A DNA stretch of 64,000 bases. It comes from Heterohyrax brucei (taxonomy: Eukaryota > Chordata > Mammalia > Hyracoidea > Procaviidae). The position numbers and the translations under genes are program-made. The stretch is taken from the NCBI GenBank assembly GCA_028571685.1, contig CM053166.1, positions 65,682,111 to 65,746,110 on the forward strand, read 5' to 3'. This document shows, one piece after another, positions 11,470 through 22,384 of the stretch. Within the stretch, counting starts at the first letter, position 1; the number at the start of each line of letters is the position of its first letter. The notes beneath the pieces were generated by a model that did no database searches, was not told where the DNA came from, and saw only the letters and a list, made by a program, of their open reading frames with translations.

Positions 11470-12400
11470 AGTTCTGTACCAAAAATAATTGGCTGATAGT
11501 CAATCATCTGGGGAGGTAGCATATAATCAGGAACAATTGGTATGAAGAAGTATAAGCTGCACTGAAGGAATTGGTGAGAAGAAAGTCTCCAGCAATTGAC
11601 GGAATCTCATTAAAATATTTCAACAAAAACACAACACTGGAAGTGCTCACACATCCATACCTGGCCATCTGTGAAAGAAATCCACATTTATACCCATTAC
11701 AAAAAAAAGAAAACAGTGGTCCAACAGAAGGAGGAAATTATTGAACAGTATTATTAATGCCACAGGGAGCAAAATTTTGATAAAGTTCAAAAGCAGCTGT
11801 AGCAGTATATCAACAAGCTACCACCAGAATTCAAGCAGGATTCAGAAGATGATGTGGAAGGTGGGATATCATTGCTGATGCCAGATAGATCTTGACTGAA
11901 AGCAAAAAATAGCAGAAGGATGTTTACCTGTGTGTTTTTATACTGTGCAAAGGCATTCCACCTTGTGGATTATGACAAATTACATATAACGTTATGAATG
12001 ACAGTAATTCCAGAACACTTAATTGTGCTTATGTGGAACCTGTATATAAACCAGGTGAAAGTCATTTGAACAGAACAAGGGATACTGTATGGTTTAAAAT
12101 CAGGAAAAGTGTGTGTCAGGGTTGTAACCCTTCACCATAATTATTCAGTCTTTGTGTTGAGCAAAAAATCCAAGAATCTGCAGAAGAAGGGGGTATCAAA
12201 ATTGGAGGGTGACTAATTAACAACCTGTGATATGCAGGTGTCACAACCTCGCATGTTGAAAGGGAAGAATATTTGAGTCACTAATGGAGATCTAAGACTA
12301 CAGCCTTCAGTCTGGATTGCACTTCAACTTCAACATAAAGAAAACAAAAATCCTCAAAACTGGACCAGTAATCAACATCTTGATAAACGTAGGAAAGGTT
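11470..12400 (+). pseudogene. RTE reverse transcriptase remnant
   Basis: Colinear with 20595-20990 of the second RTE copy ('cacttaattgtgct', 'tgatatgcaggtg', 'acaaaaatcctcaaaactgg'). It contains relics of RT blocks ('caggattcagaag' for the GF..G region, 'ttgtaacccttcacc' for the QG/SP region, 'tatgcaggtgtcac' for the catalytic box), with many stops and shifts. Confidence 0.75.
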
Positions 12401-12592
12401 TAAGTTGTCAAGAATTTCATTTTACTTGAACTCGTAATCAATGCTCATGGGAACAGCAGTCAAGAGATAAAGTGGCATATTACTTTGGGCAAATCTGCTG
12501 CAAAAGACCTACTTAAAGTGTTAAAAGGAAAAGATGTCACTTTGAGGACTGTGGTGCACCTCACCCAAGCCATGATATTTTCAGCCACCTTA

Positions 12593-12620
12593 GTAGTGTA
12601 GTGGTTAAGAGTTATGGCTG
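12593..12620 (+). mobile_element. AfroSINE head, split by L1
   Basis: TTAGTAGTGTAGTGGTTAAG followed by 'agttatggctg' is the tRNA-like head. The SINE resumes at 18434 after the L1. Confidence 0.85.
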
Positions 12621-13599
12621 TGGTGGGGATAGATGGCAGAGTAGTCAAACAGTTCCTGTAATCCCTGTAGCAACAAAGATTCAGAAAAACAAATGAGTAG
12701 ATTATATATGACATTCTAGGAATCCTGAACATCAGAGGGAAAGATGAAAAATCAGACTGAGTGACAGGGAAGGGAGAGTAAGTCCAGAAATGCCTAAGAC
12801 TCGCCACACTTGACCAGGCAGAAATCTGCACTCTGCTAGAGGATTTGCAACTGCCAGCACAGTCAACAAAGCAGTGGTGAGCAGAGAGTATCTTCCTCAG
12901 TGGAGAAGCCAAGCTTCAGACACTCATACTTGCAGAATCACAGAAGAGTCCCATCTGATCATCAAAAGCTAAGTGCTCCTGTCTAACTGGCTGCATGTGG
13001 ATCAAAATCTTTCCTTCAAGCTAAACCTCTCTCCCTTTTTCCAGCGTTTGTGCCTCCCTTCTCTGCACGATACCAGGAACCAGATTCTGACTCTTTACCT
13101 GGGCTGGAAGTAAGATCTTTTACACGTGCTCTGAGCTATTCTGCTAGACTTGGTTAGTGCAGTATTTAACAAATGGGGAAAAAGCTGCCAGCTGTCCTAA
13201 GCTGGAAACTCAGAGAAGAAACAGATCTTTTGCCTAGGTAAAGACAAAAGGAAGATACAGCTGTCAACCATCTGCCTTTTTCAGCATGTGCAGCTAACAA
13301 CTTGTGCCTATACTAATCATCCTTGCCCAGCTAGGACTGTAGGGAAGAATCAGCACCACGTGTTTGGCAATCCACTACCTGAACACCTGAGAGAAATGCT
13401 TATAGGAAAAAGTAAATGGACACCTGGGCCCTCATGCCAAGTAACAGGTCTAAACACCTGGTTACAGGACATAGGAATCTCTAAGACACCAATAATCAAA
13501 CTAGCTCATATAATCATACTATTTGGGCATTTTGAATAAATAAAAAAAGTTAGAATACAGCAAGCAAACATAAATAGATTACAATAACTTTTTGTTGCT

Positions 13600-14612
13600 T
13601 GGTGACAACAGTCAATATCAAAACACTTAAAGAGACAGACCATGATGACTTCAGAAAGGTCCCAAAACAAAGAATAAAAAAAATTTCCAGGCAAAGAGAA
13701 CTTCATGGAATTATCAGGAGTAGAATACAAAAGGTTAATATTTAAAACTCTTCAAGAAATTAGAAAGAAGATCAGGCAAATTGCAGCACAGCAAAATGAC
13801 AGATTAAACAGAATGCAAGAAATTCTTGAGCCATAATGATCTGAAATTCAGCAGATCAACAATAAAACGACAGAATTAGAAAACTCAATAGAAAGTCAAA
13901 GGAGTAGAATTGAAGCAACGAAATGCAGAATTAGTGAGATTGAAGATGAATCAACTGACATCAACATATTCAAGCAAAAATCAGAAAAAATAAGTTTAAA
14001 AAAAGAAACACTGAGAATTATGTGAGGTTCTATCAAGAGGAGTAATTTACAAGTGATTGGAATACCAGAACAGGGGCATGACAGAAAATAGAGAGAATTG
14101 TTGATTTGTTGGCAGAAAATGTCCCTGATATCATGAAAGATAAGATCTCTATCCAAGATGCTCATTAAACCCCATAAAAGGTAGATCCCAAACAGAAGAC
14201 ACCAAGACATATTATAATCAAACCCACCAAAACTAAAGATACTTTTAAAGGTAGTTAAGCTTAAACAAAAACAATCTACAAAAGAAAGACAATATAACAA
14301 AGCTAGGGCTACTCAGCAGAAACCATGCAAGCAAGAAGACAATGGGATGACATATACAAAGCCTTGAAAGAAAAAAACTGCCACTTGAGAATTATATATC
14401 CTGCAAAATTGTCTTTCAAATATGATGGTGAAATTAGGACATTCCAAGATAAACAGAAATTTAGAAAATTTGCAGAAAACCAAACCAAAATTACAAGAAA
14501 TACTGTAGGAAATTCTGTAATTAGAAAATCAAAAACATCAAATGAAAACTCAGGCTACAATGCAGGACAGAGCAGCCAGATATTAACCCAGATAGGGAAA
14601 CCACACAATTAA
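13600..14612 (+). pseudogene. L1 ORF1 remnant (C)
   Basis: ORF1 encodes the trimeric RNA-binding chaperone of the L1 particle. The C-terminal domain is best seen in the 14325-14612 frame, with IIYPAKLSFKYDGEIRTF followed by QDKQKFRKFAE, the hallmark of the L1 C-terminal domain. A coiled-coil region precedes it but is broken by stops. The start is not determinable. Confidence 0.7.
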
Positions 14613-14942
14613 ATCAAAGCTGAAACACTAAAAGAGGGAAACAGAGATGTTGGTATGTAAAAGGTGAGAAGATTATATCAAAAAGAGGGACTACATAATG
14701 TAGTCATAGTTTTACATTTAGAACAATGGTGGTAGCTATTAAGGCAGCCACAGAAGGAATTAATAATCCTACACATCAAAATAAGAAACAAAACCACAAA
14801 GTTTCAGCAAGTACAAAACTAACAGCAATAAAAAGGGCAAAATGAAAACCCAGAAAAATGACTCAGCACAGAAAATTAAGTGGAATAAAGAAACTGTCAA
14901 AAATGCACAAAAAAGGCATCAAAATTATATCACTGAATATAT

Positions 14943-14984
14943 AACCCACTGCTGTCAAGCTGATTATGACTCATAACAACCCTC
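14943..14984 (-). mobile_element. AfroSINE tail fragment, 42 bp, in L1
   Basis: AACCCACTGCTGTCAAGC then ATTATGACTCATAACAACCCT is the reverse complement of the AfroSINE 3' end. It interrupts the L1 just upstream of the ORF2 start. The flanks TGAATATATA and TGTATACTTA are only loosely similar, so a target duplication is uncertain. Confidence 0.75.
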
Positions 14985-17290
14985 TGTATACTTATCAATA
15001 ATTATGCTGAATGCAAATGGGTTACATGTACTGATAAAGAGACAGAGTGGCAGAATGGACTAAAAATGAAACAGACTATATGCTGTCTACAAGACACACA
15101 CCTTAGACTTAAAGATACAAACTGAAATTCAAAAGGTGGGAAAACACATGTCAAAGAACATTCAAAAAACAGCATGACTGGCATTTCAGATAAAATATAC
15201 TTTAAAGTAAAATCCACCACAGAAGACAAAGAAAAACACTACGTACTGATTAAGTGGTCAATACATCAGGAGGACACAACCAGATTAAATATTTATGCAC
15301 ATGACAGGGCCCCAAAGTACACCAAATGAACTCTAACAGAATTGGAAAGTAAAATAGATAGCTCAGTAATAATAGTAGACTTCAATACATTACTTTTGGT
15401 GATGGACAGAACATCCAGGAAGAAGCTCAATAAACACATGGAAGATCTAAATACTGCAATCAACCAACTTCACCTCAAAGACATACAGAACACCCCATCC
15501 AACAGCAGGAAATACTTTCTTTTTATAATGCACATGGAACATTCTCCAGAATAGTTATCCTATTATAATGGACATAAAGCCATCCTTAACAAAATCGACA
15601 CAGATAAAAAGAATGCTTAAACTAATAGGAGAGTTTAGCAAATTATCAAGATGCAAGATAAACATGCAAAAATCAGTTGAATTCCTTTACACCAACAGAG
15701 AGAATGTCAAAGAGGAAATGACTGAATCAACACCATTTACAATAGCCCCCCAAGAAGACAAAACAATAAATATAACCAGAGATGTAAAAACCATATATAA
15801 AGAAAACTGAATATACTACTGCAAGAAATCAAAAGAGACCTATGTAAGTGGAGAAATTGCCATGTGCATGGGTAGGGAGACTCAACATTGTGAAGATGTC
15901 TATTCTACCCAAAATGGTCTATAGATACAATGCAAACCTGATACAAATTTCAATAGTATTTTTTAATAAGATGGAGAAACAAACTACCAATTTCATATGG
16001 AAAGGGAAGAAGCCTCGGATAAGTAAAGCATTACCGAAGAAGACAAACAAAGTGGGAGGCCTCGTGCTACCTAACTTTAGAACCTATTTTACCACTACAG
16101 TAGTCAAAACAGCCTGGTACTCACACAACAGATGCATAGACCAGTGGAAGAGAGTTGAGAATCCAGACATAAAATTATCCATCTATGTGCAGCTGATATT
16201 TTACAAGGGCCCAAAGAGTGTAACTGTGGAAAAGACAGTCTGTTTAACAAATGGTGTTGTATAACTGAATATCTATCTGCAAAAAATCACACAAAACCCA
16301 TATCTCACACTATCCACAAAAACTAAATCAAAACTTATCAAAGACCTACATATCAAATCTAAAATCATAAACATCATGAAAGAAAAATATGTGACAACAC
16401 TGGGAGACCTGATACAAGGCATGAACAGATTACAAAACATTAACAATGATGCACAAACACCAGAAAAGAATATTGATGACTGGGAACTCCTAAAAATCAA
16501 AAACTTATGCTCATCCAAAGACTTCACCAAGAGTAAAAAGACAACCTACAGACTGGGAAAAAAATTTGCTTACCACAAATTTGATCAGTGTCTAATCTCT
16601 ATAATCTACAAAATAATGCAAAACCTTAAAAATAAAAAAGCAAATAATCTAATTAAAAAATGGGCATAGGATATGAACAGGCACTTCATCAAAGGAGACA
16701 CCCAGGATGGTAACAGATGCATGAGGAAATGCTCACAATCATTTGCCATCAGAGAAATGCAAATTAAAACAACCATGAAAAAAAATGACTTAAAATAAAA
16801 ACTACCATGAGATACCACCTCACCCCAACAAGGATGGCATTAATCCAAAAAAACATAAAATAATAAATGTTGGATAGGCTATGGAGAGACTGAAACACTT
16901 CTGAACTGTCAGTAGAAATGTAAAACGATATAACCACATTGGAAATCACTTTGGTGCTTTCTTAACAACCTAGAGCTAGACATACCATACAATACAGTAG
17001 TCTCCCTTCTTGGAAAATATCTTAGAGGAATAAGAGCTGCTACACCAATAGATACATGCACACCAATGTTTATTGCAGCACTGTTAACAATAGCAAAAAG
17101 ATGGAATCAATCTAGGTACCCATCAACAGAAGAATGGAGAAACAAACTGTGGTATACAACATGATGGAACATTATGCAATGATAAAGAACAGTGATAAAT
17201 TTGGGAAACATCTCATGAAATGTCAGAATCTGGAAGCCATTATGCTGAGTGAAATCAGTTGCAAAAGGGCAAATACTGTATGAAACCACT
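14985..17290 (+). pseudogene. L1 ORF2 remnant with RT deletion (C)
   Basis: ORF2 normally joins endonuclease, reverse transcriptase and a Cys-rich end. Here endonuclease traces run to about 15554 (15342-15554 frame: SSVIIVDFNTLLLVMDRTS). At about 15597-15615 the text jumps to the part after the RT active site (IGEFSKLSRCKINMQKSVEF). Compared with 40525-42045 of the full-length copy, about 1.5 kb including the catalytic FADD box is absent. The later frames 15848-16264 and 16376-16669 are recognisable. Confidence 0.8.
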
Positions 17291-17325
17291 ATTATAAGGA
17301 CTCAAGAATTGGTTGAAACACTGAA

Positions 17326-17419
17326 GATGGTTATAGGTTGTGGGAGGGAGAGAGGTTGATGGTTATAGGTTGTGGGAGGGAGAGAGGTTGATGGTTATAG
17401 GTTGTGGGAGGGAGAGAGA
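17326..17419 (+). repeat. 32-bp tandem repeat, 2.9 copies, in L1 3'UTR
   Basis: Unit GATGGTTATAGGTTGTGGGA followed by GGGAGAGAGGTT, starting at 17326, 17358 and 17390. The first two copies are identical and the third ends at AGAGAGA. Confidence 0.95.
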
Positions 17420-18352
17420 TCATCACTAATTAGACATTTAACAAGAATTCTTTTAGGTAAAGGGAAGGACAATACATCACAGAGAAGAAGTCAGCACAAA
17501 TGTACTAAACCCAAAGCTTAGAAGCATTTGAAATAAAACCAAACACTTCCAGGATCAGAGTACCAGGCTCAGGGTCTAGGGACCATGACTTCACGGGACA
17601 TCTAGGTCAACTGGCATAACAAAGTTTTTGAAATGAATTTTCTGCAACCCACTTTGATGAGTGATGTCTGGGGTCTTAAAAGCTAACAAATGAACATCTA
17701 AGAAGCATTAATTGGTCTCAATCCACCTAGAGCAAAGGACACAGAACAGCATTAATGCCACAAGGAAAGTGTGAGCCCAAGAGACAGAAAAGGTCATATA
17801 TACCAGAGTCTACATCTACATGAGACCAAAAGAACTAGATGGTGCCCAGCCACTACCAAAGACCACTCTTACAGGGAACTCAACAAAGAGTCCCTGATGG
17901 AGTGGGAGAAATATGGGATGAAGAACTCAAATTCTAGCAATAAGACCAGACTTGATGGTCTGATGGACTGGAGGATCCTGGAAGACATGGCCCCCAGACT
18001 CCCTGTTAATCCAGAACTGAAACCATTCTGGAAGCCAGTTCTTCAGGCAAAGATTGGGCTGATATATAGAACATAAAATGATACTGGTGAAGAGTGCTTC
18101 TTGGCTTGGGCACATGCATGGGACTAACTGAGCAGCTGCTGTTTGGAGATGAGAGGGGATCATAGGGTGGTATAGAAGCTGGTTAAAAGGACATTAGAGA
18201 TATGTGTTGGAGGGGATGAGTGCACTGTCACAGTGTGCAGAGAATAGCTAGAGTTGTATGGCAAAGTGTGTGTAAGTATTTATATGAGAAACTATTGTAA
18301 TTGCAAACTTTCACTTAAAACACAATGAAAAACAAAAATTTATGCTTTAAAA

Positions 18353-18409
18353 AAGAAGACAGGGTCTTCATCTGCAGAATCAAAATAAAAAGGTTGTACT
18401 AAGGTTATG
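18353..18409 (+). other. Possible L1 3' transduction
   Basis: After the L1 3' end and a first A-run there are about 57 bp of non-L1 sequence ('gacagggtcttcatctgcagaatc') and then a second A-rich tail of (AAAAC)n type. The AfroSINE resumes straight after it. This fits read-through transcription of a source L1. Confidence 0.5.
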
Positions 18410-18433
18410 AAAACAAAACAAAACAAAAAATGA

Positions 18434-18560
18434 CTAGTAATCAAAAGGTCAGCAATTAAATCTACCAGGCACTCCTTAGAAACAATATGAGGCAGTTCTA
18501 CTCTGTCCTGTAGGGCAGTAATGAGTCTGAATTAACTTTATGGCAAAGAGTTTGGTTTGG
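18434..18560 (+). mobile_element. AfroSINE body and tail, continued from 12620
   Basis: 'taatcaaaaggtcagcaattaaatc', then 'ggcagttctactctgtcc', then a GGTTTGGTTTTGG tail. It joins the head at 12593-12620. Confidence 0.85.
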
Positions 18561-19078
18561 TTTTGGTATACAATATTCATGCAAAAACGGGACAGTGGAT
18601 AAGGGAGACCGAAAAAGAATTGGTGCCTTTGAATGATGATGTTGGCCGAAAATATTGACTACAGTGTCTACTGCCAGAAGAACAAACAAATCTGTCTTGG
18701 AAAAAGTACAACCAGAATGCTTTTTAGAAGCAAAGATGGTGACAGTACGTCTCACATATTTTACCATGTTATTAGGAAGGACCAGTTCCTGCGGAAGAAC
18801 TTGGTAAATTGGAGGATCAGTGAAAAAGAGGAAGATCCTCAGGGAGATGGATTGTCATAATGGCTACATGGGATCAGTTCCTGCAGAAGGATATGGTAAA
18901 GTGGAGGGTCAGTGAAAAAGAGGCAGGTCCTCAGTGAGATGGATTGACATGGTAGCTATAACAGTAGGCATGACAATTGTGATGGTGGAACAGGACCAGT
19001 TAGCGTTTCATTCTCTTGTACATAGGGCCACTATGAGTAGGAACTGACTCATGGCACAACAGCTTAACAATTTACTAT
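18561..19078 (+). mobile_element. RTE LINE 3' end, continued from 12592
   Basis: Continues the RTE after the nested elements: 'gaagaacaaacaaatctgtcttgg', 'agcaaagatggtgacagtacg', then the tail 'gggccactatgagtaggaactgactc' and 'atggcacaacagcttaac'. The tail is nearly the same as the AfroSINE tail. About 90 bp is tandemly duplicated (18774-18955). Confidence 0.85.
18774..18955 (+). repeat. Tandem duplication in RTE 3' part
   Basis: Two diverged copies of about 90 bp: one from about 18777 (ACCAGTTCCTGCGGAAGAAC) and one from about 18870 (ATCAGTTCCTGCAGAAGGAT). Each then has a GTGAAAAAGAGG block and a GAGATGGATTG block. Other RTE copies here carry the segment once. Confidence 0.8.
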
Positions 19079-19092
19079 TGATTAAGGCAAAG

Positions 19093-19262
19093 ATGGAAAC
19101 CCTGGTGGCGTAGTGGTTAAATGCTACATCTGCTAACCAAAGTGTTAGCAGTTTGAATCCACCAAATGTTGCCTGGAAATTCTATGGAGCAGTTCTACTC
19201 TGTCCTACAATGTCACTATGAGTTAGAAGTGACTTGACGGCAGTGGGTTTTATTTTATTTTT
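19093..19262 (+). mobile_element. AfroSINE
   Basis: Nearly complete: 'ggaaaccctggtggcgtagtgg', 'gctaaccaaagtgttagcag', 'ggagcagttctactctgtcc', tail 'gagttagaagtgacttgacgg' and a T-rich end. It directly follows the RTE 3' end. Confidence 0.93.
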
Positions 19263-19424
19263 TTGAAAGTCAAAGATTCTGTAAAGATAAATGCTAACTT
19301 GAACAAGTTGCCAATCAATTTTATCTCGTAAAAATGCATGGAAAAGGTAATCCTAATAGTATTATTACCCTGTAGGACATTTACCTGCTTTTGAATTTCA
19401 GTGATTTAGCAATCTTATTTAGGT

Positions 19425-19635
19425 CTCCGGATGACATAAATGATGTGTGCTTCATTTTACTAACCTAAAGGTTGACAATTCAAACCCACTCAGTGGCACC
19501 TTGGAAGAAATGTCTGGCAACTTGCTTACATGAAGATTACAACCAATAAAATCCTATGGAGCAGTTCTACTTTGGAACACACAGGGTTGCCATGAATTGG
19601 AATTGACTCAACAGCAATTAGTTTTTTTTTTTCAG
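19425..19635 (+). mobile_element. AfroSINE, longer form
   Basis: Longer subfamily with the extra middle block ('accttggaagaaatgtctgg', 'cttacatgaagattacaacc'), then 'ggagcagttctactttgg' and a tail with 'attggaattgactcaacagc'. Confidence 0.88.
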
Positions 19636-19945
19636 GGTGTTTTGTTTATTTCAGTTTTCTTTCAGCAACTATGTAGTTGCACAAATCTTTGTGTTAAACA
19701 AAATTTTGACATATGCTCACATTGCCATTATTTTTAACTTTTTAAAAACTATATCTTGACAATGTTGTGTAATCAGTTAAGTTTTGGAGAAGGTAATGAA
19801 GCAAATCTACACAGGCTCCTTAGTTATCTACTTTGCCCAGATTTAAGTCAGCTAAAAGAAAGGTAAAATTATGCAGCATTTCACAAATTTATTTGACACT
19901 AGACACATTTTGCTCAGACTGTCTTTAGAAGATATTGCCATACGT
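19636..19945. other. Unassigned AT-rich stretch
   Basis: About 310 bp without coding signal or a recognised repeat. Confidence 0.4.
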
Positions 19946-19949
19946 AGTT

Positions 19950-20048
19950 ACTGGAGTCCCTGCAAGGAGCAAACACTTACTGTGTTCAGCTGTTAACCAG
20001 AAGTTAGAGTCTTCCCAGAGACATTCTGGATGAAAGTCCTGGTTATCA
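19950..20048 (+). mobile_element. AfroSINE 5' part (long form)
   Basis: 'ggagtccctgcaaggagcaaac', 'gttcagctgttaaccagaag' and 'gaaagtcctggttatc' are the head and first half of the longer form. It is cut off at the L1 3'UTR. Confidence 0.8.
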
Positions 20049-20051
20049 AGT

Positions 20052-20455
20052 TCTGAAAAATCACCCAGTAAAAACCAAGACCTCAAATGATGGTCCAGCG
20101 GTTTTGGGGCTCCCCTGGGAGCATGGCCCCTGGCCCTGATGCTGCCCTTGCCCATAAACCATAACGAAGGTCCACTCTTTGGACACAAATGGATTGGACT
20201 TGGCGAGGCAGAGTGACCATATATTGGATGCACTTTATGGTTCTATACGTCTATAAGATATCATCCTGCTGACCTCTGGCTGGAGGAAGGAGAGTGGGCG
20301 GAAAGGAGACTGTTGGGGGGATGAGACATGTATGGAGCAGAGAGGAATAGTGTGCTGTCACCGGACAGGGAGAGCAGTGGAAGCTGCATATAGGTGGGCA
20401 TGTAAATTTATACAAGAATGTACATTTTCACTCAGTCATATTAAATAAAAAGAAA
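20052..20455 (+). mobile_element. L1 3'UTR fragment
   Basis: Plus-strand counterpart of 37872-38250: 'tcaaatgatggtccagcgg', 'gggagcatggcccctggccc', 'gtgtgctgtcaccggacag', and a final A-rich tail with AAATAAAAAG. ORF2 is absent. Confidence 0.88.
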
Positions 20456-20465
20456 AAAAACTTTA

Positions 20466-20537
20466 TGTAATGCAGTTGTACTTTGACATGCATAGGATCA
20501 CCATGAGTTGGAGCCGACTACAGAGCAACTACTTTAG
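20466..20537 (+). mobile_element. AfroSINE tail fragment
   Basis: 'gcagttgtactttgacatgc' followed by ATCACCATGAGTTGGAGCC and a degenerate end. Head absent. Confidence 0.75.
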
Positions 20538-21132
20538 CTGCTTTACATAGTTATTATTGGTGACATCACCACAACCTCTAAAAGATAGTCACCTAAATCC
20601 ACATTGTAAAGAATGGGGATTCCAAAACACTTAATTGTGCTGGTACAGAACCTGTACATAGACCAAGAGGCAGTCTTTAGAATAGAACAAGTAGATACAA
20701 CGTGGTTTAAAACCTACAATATGCAGATGACATGGCCTTGCTTCCTGAAAGGAAAGAAGTCTTGAGGAACTTACTAAAGAAGGTTGAAGACTACAGCCAT
20801 CAGTATGGATTATACCTTAACATAAAGAAAACAAAAAAATTCACAACTGGACTAATAAGCAACGTATGATGAATGGAGGAAAGATTGAAGTTTACAAGGA
20901 TTTCATTTTACTTGAAATCACGATCAGTGCTCATGGAAGCAACAGTCAAGGAATCAGATAATGTATTGCATTGGGCAAATCTACTACAAAAATCCTATTT
21001 AAAAGTGTTCAACAGCTGAGATGCCAGTTTAAGGACTAAGGTGGGCCTAACCAAAGCCATGGTACTTTTAATTGCCTCATAAGCATGTGAAAACTGGAAA
21101 ATGAATACAGAGGACTGATGAAGAATACATGC

Positions 21133-21633
21133 TGTCATGGATTGAATTGTGCCCCCCTCCCCCAAATAGGTGTAGCCTTGTAGCTGGGCCATGATTCCCA
21201 GTATTTTGTGACTGTCCTCTGCTTTGTGGTTTTCCTATGCTGTATGTTAAATGATTAGGGTGGGACTGTAAATCTCTTCAGAAGATCATCTCCCTGCTCC
21301 ACTGTAAAGGTAGTTTCCCTGGAGTGGCTTGCCTCACCCTTAATCCTTTCATCCTGCAAGAGATAAAGGAAAGGAAAGCACGCCATCAAAAAGCGGCACT
21401 GGGAGAAGTGCACGTCCTTCAGACCTGAGGTTTCTGGGCCAAGATGCTCCCTGGACAAAGACTGATGCAACACTGAACTTTCCTTCAGAGCTGACAGGGA
21501 GAAAGCCTTCCACTGGAGCAGACATCCTGATTTGGACTTGTAGCCTACCAGACTGTGTAAGAATAAACTTTCCTTTGTTAAAGCCATCCACTCTGTAATA
21601 TTTCTGTTAGAGCAGCACTAGCTGACTAAAACG
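21133..21633 (+). mobile_element. Solo LTR, MaLR-like, 5-bp TSD CATGC
   Basis: A 501-bp LTR starting TGTCATGGATTGAATTGTG and ending 'gctgactaaaacg' (terminal CA changed to CG). It is bracketed by the identical 5-mer CATGC (21128-21132 and 21634-21638). Removing the LTR and one CATGC rejoins the RTE reading 'gaatacatgcctttgaatt'. The 5-bp duplication is expected of class III LTR elements. Polyadenylation signal AATAAA near 21562. Confidence 0.93.
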
Positions 21634-21751
21634 CATGCCTTTGAATTACAGTGTTGGCAAAGAATATTGAATATACCATGGATTGCCAGAAGAATGAACG
21701 TATTTACCTTGAAAGAAGTACAGTCAGAATGTTGCTTATAAGATAGGATCC

Positions 21752-21770
21752 AGCCAAGTGCCGTGGAGTC
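21752..21770 (-). mobile_element. Minimal SINE-tail insertion in RTE
   Basis: AGCCAAGTGCCGTGGAGTC lies between two GGATCC hexamers (21746-21751 and 21771-21776). Other RTE copies run on directly here ('agcaaagatggtgac' at 18730). The reverse complement is the SINE tail of the 'cggcacttggct' type. Whether GGATCC is a target duplication or part of the element is unclear. Confidence 0.6.
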
Positions 21771-22030
21771 GGATCCGATAGTGAGACTTTATCTGAATTA
21801 TTTTTGACATATTATCAGTAAAAACCATTCCCTGGAGAAAGAGATCATGATTGATAAAGTAGAGGGTCATCGAAAAAGGGGAAAACTCTTAACAAGATTG
21901 ACTGACATGGTAGCTGTACTTGACACTGTGACATCAGACTCAAACACAGTGTAGGACTGGGCAGAGTTTTGATCTGTTGCATATAGAGTTGCTATGAGTC
22001 AGAATTGATTCAATGACACCTAACAACAAC

Positions 22031-22300
22031 TGTACATATGGATCTCATTGCAGGGGAGAAGCATATTTTTTAAGACAAAGAGAGTTTTTCTGTCATTTGG
22101 CACCTAGGAGACCTCCATAACTAGATTCACAGTCAAGGAGTTTTTGCCCTTTTTTATCCTTTGCTATCAAGCAGGACTCCAAAGCTTTCCCCAGAGTTTG
22201 TGTGTCATTACAGAGAAGTGTCTAACACATTTTTTTCTTGCTGGATCCAAATCTTCCATTGCCAAAAATCTTTCTTTCCACTAAAGGAGCACAGCAGCCC
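22031..22300 (+). repeat. RTE-linked flank, copy 1
   Basis: About 270 bp directly after an RTE tail, recurring at 28321-28585 after another RTE tail. Shared words: GAGAAGCA, TTATCAAGCAG, and ACTGGATCCAAATCT-like text near the end. It contains no ORF of note. Confidence 0.7.
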
Positions 22301-22384
22301 AAGAGCAAAGACCAAAGGCAGGAGAGGACAGGAAAGTTGGTAATAGGGAAACCAAGGCCAAGAGGGGACAGTGTAAACATGTGA

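Larger units (their letters stand above)
9510..12592 (+). mobile_element. RTE (BovB-like) LINE, 5' and central part
   Basis: Plus-strand RTE LINE, continued at 18561-19078 after a nested AfroSINE and L1. The 5' region (9510-9870) precedes a degenerate endonuclease (about 9870-10480) and reverse transcriptase (about 11470-12400). The coordinates include an AfroSINE (10572-10735) and about 490 bp of unassigned sequence (10740-11225). The frames are too broken to encode protein. Confidence 0.85.
12621..18433 (+). mobile_element. Near full-length older L1, plus strand
   Basis: A 5.8-kb L1 inserted in an AfroSINE. It starts with a 5'UTR (GATAGATGGCAGAGTAG, like the conserved AGATGGC start of L1s), then ORF1 (about 13600-14612), ORF2 (about 14985-17290) with a large internal deletion, a 3'UTR with a 32-bp tandem repeat (17326-17419), and two successive A-rich tails (18345-18352 and 18410-18433). 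Both ORFs are dead. A 42-bp SINE-tail fragment lies just before ORF2. Confidence 0.88.
20595..22030 (+). mobile_element. RTE (BovB-like) LINE, 5'-truncated, split by LTR
   Basis: RT and 3' region parallel to 12000-12590 and 18561-19078. The text 'atatgcagatgacatggcc' is the catalytic-box region. A 501-bp solo LTR (21133-21633) and a short SINE-tail insert (21752-21770) interrupt it. It ends with the tail 'gagtcagaattgattcaatg' and ACACCTAACAACAAC. Frames are broken. Confidence 0.88.
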
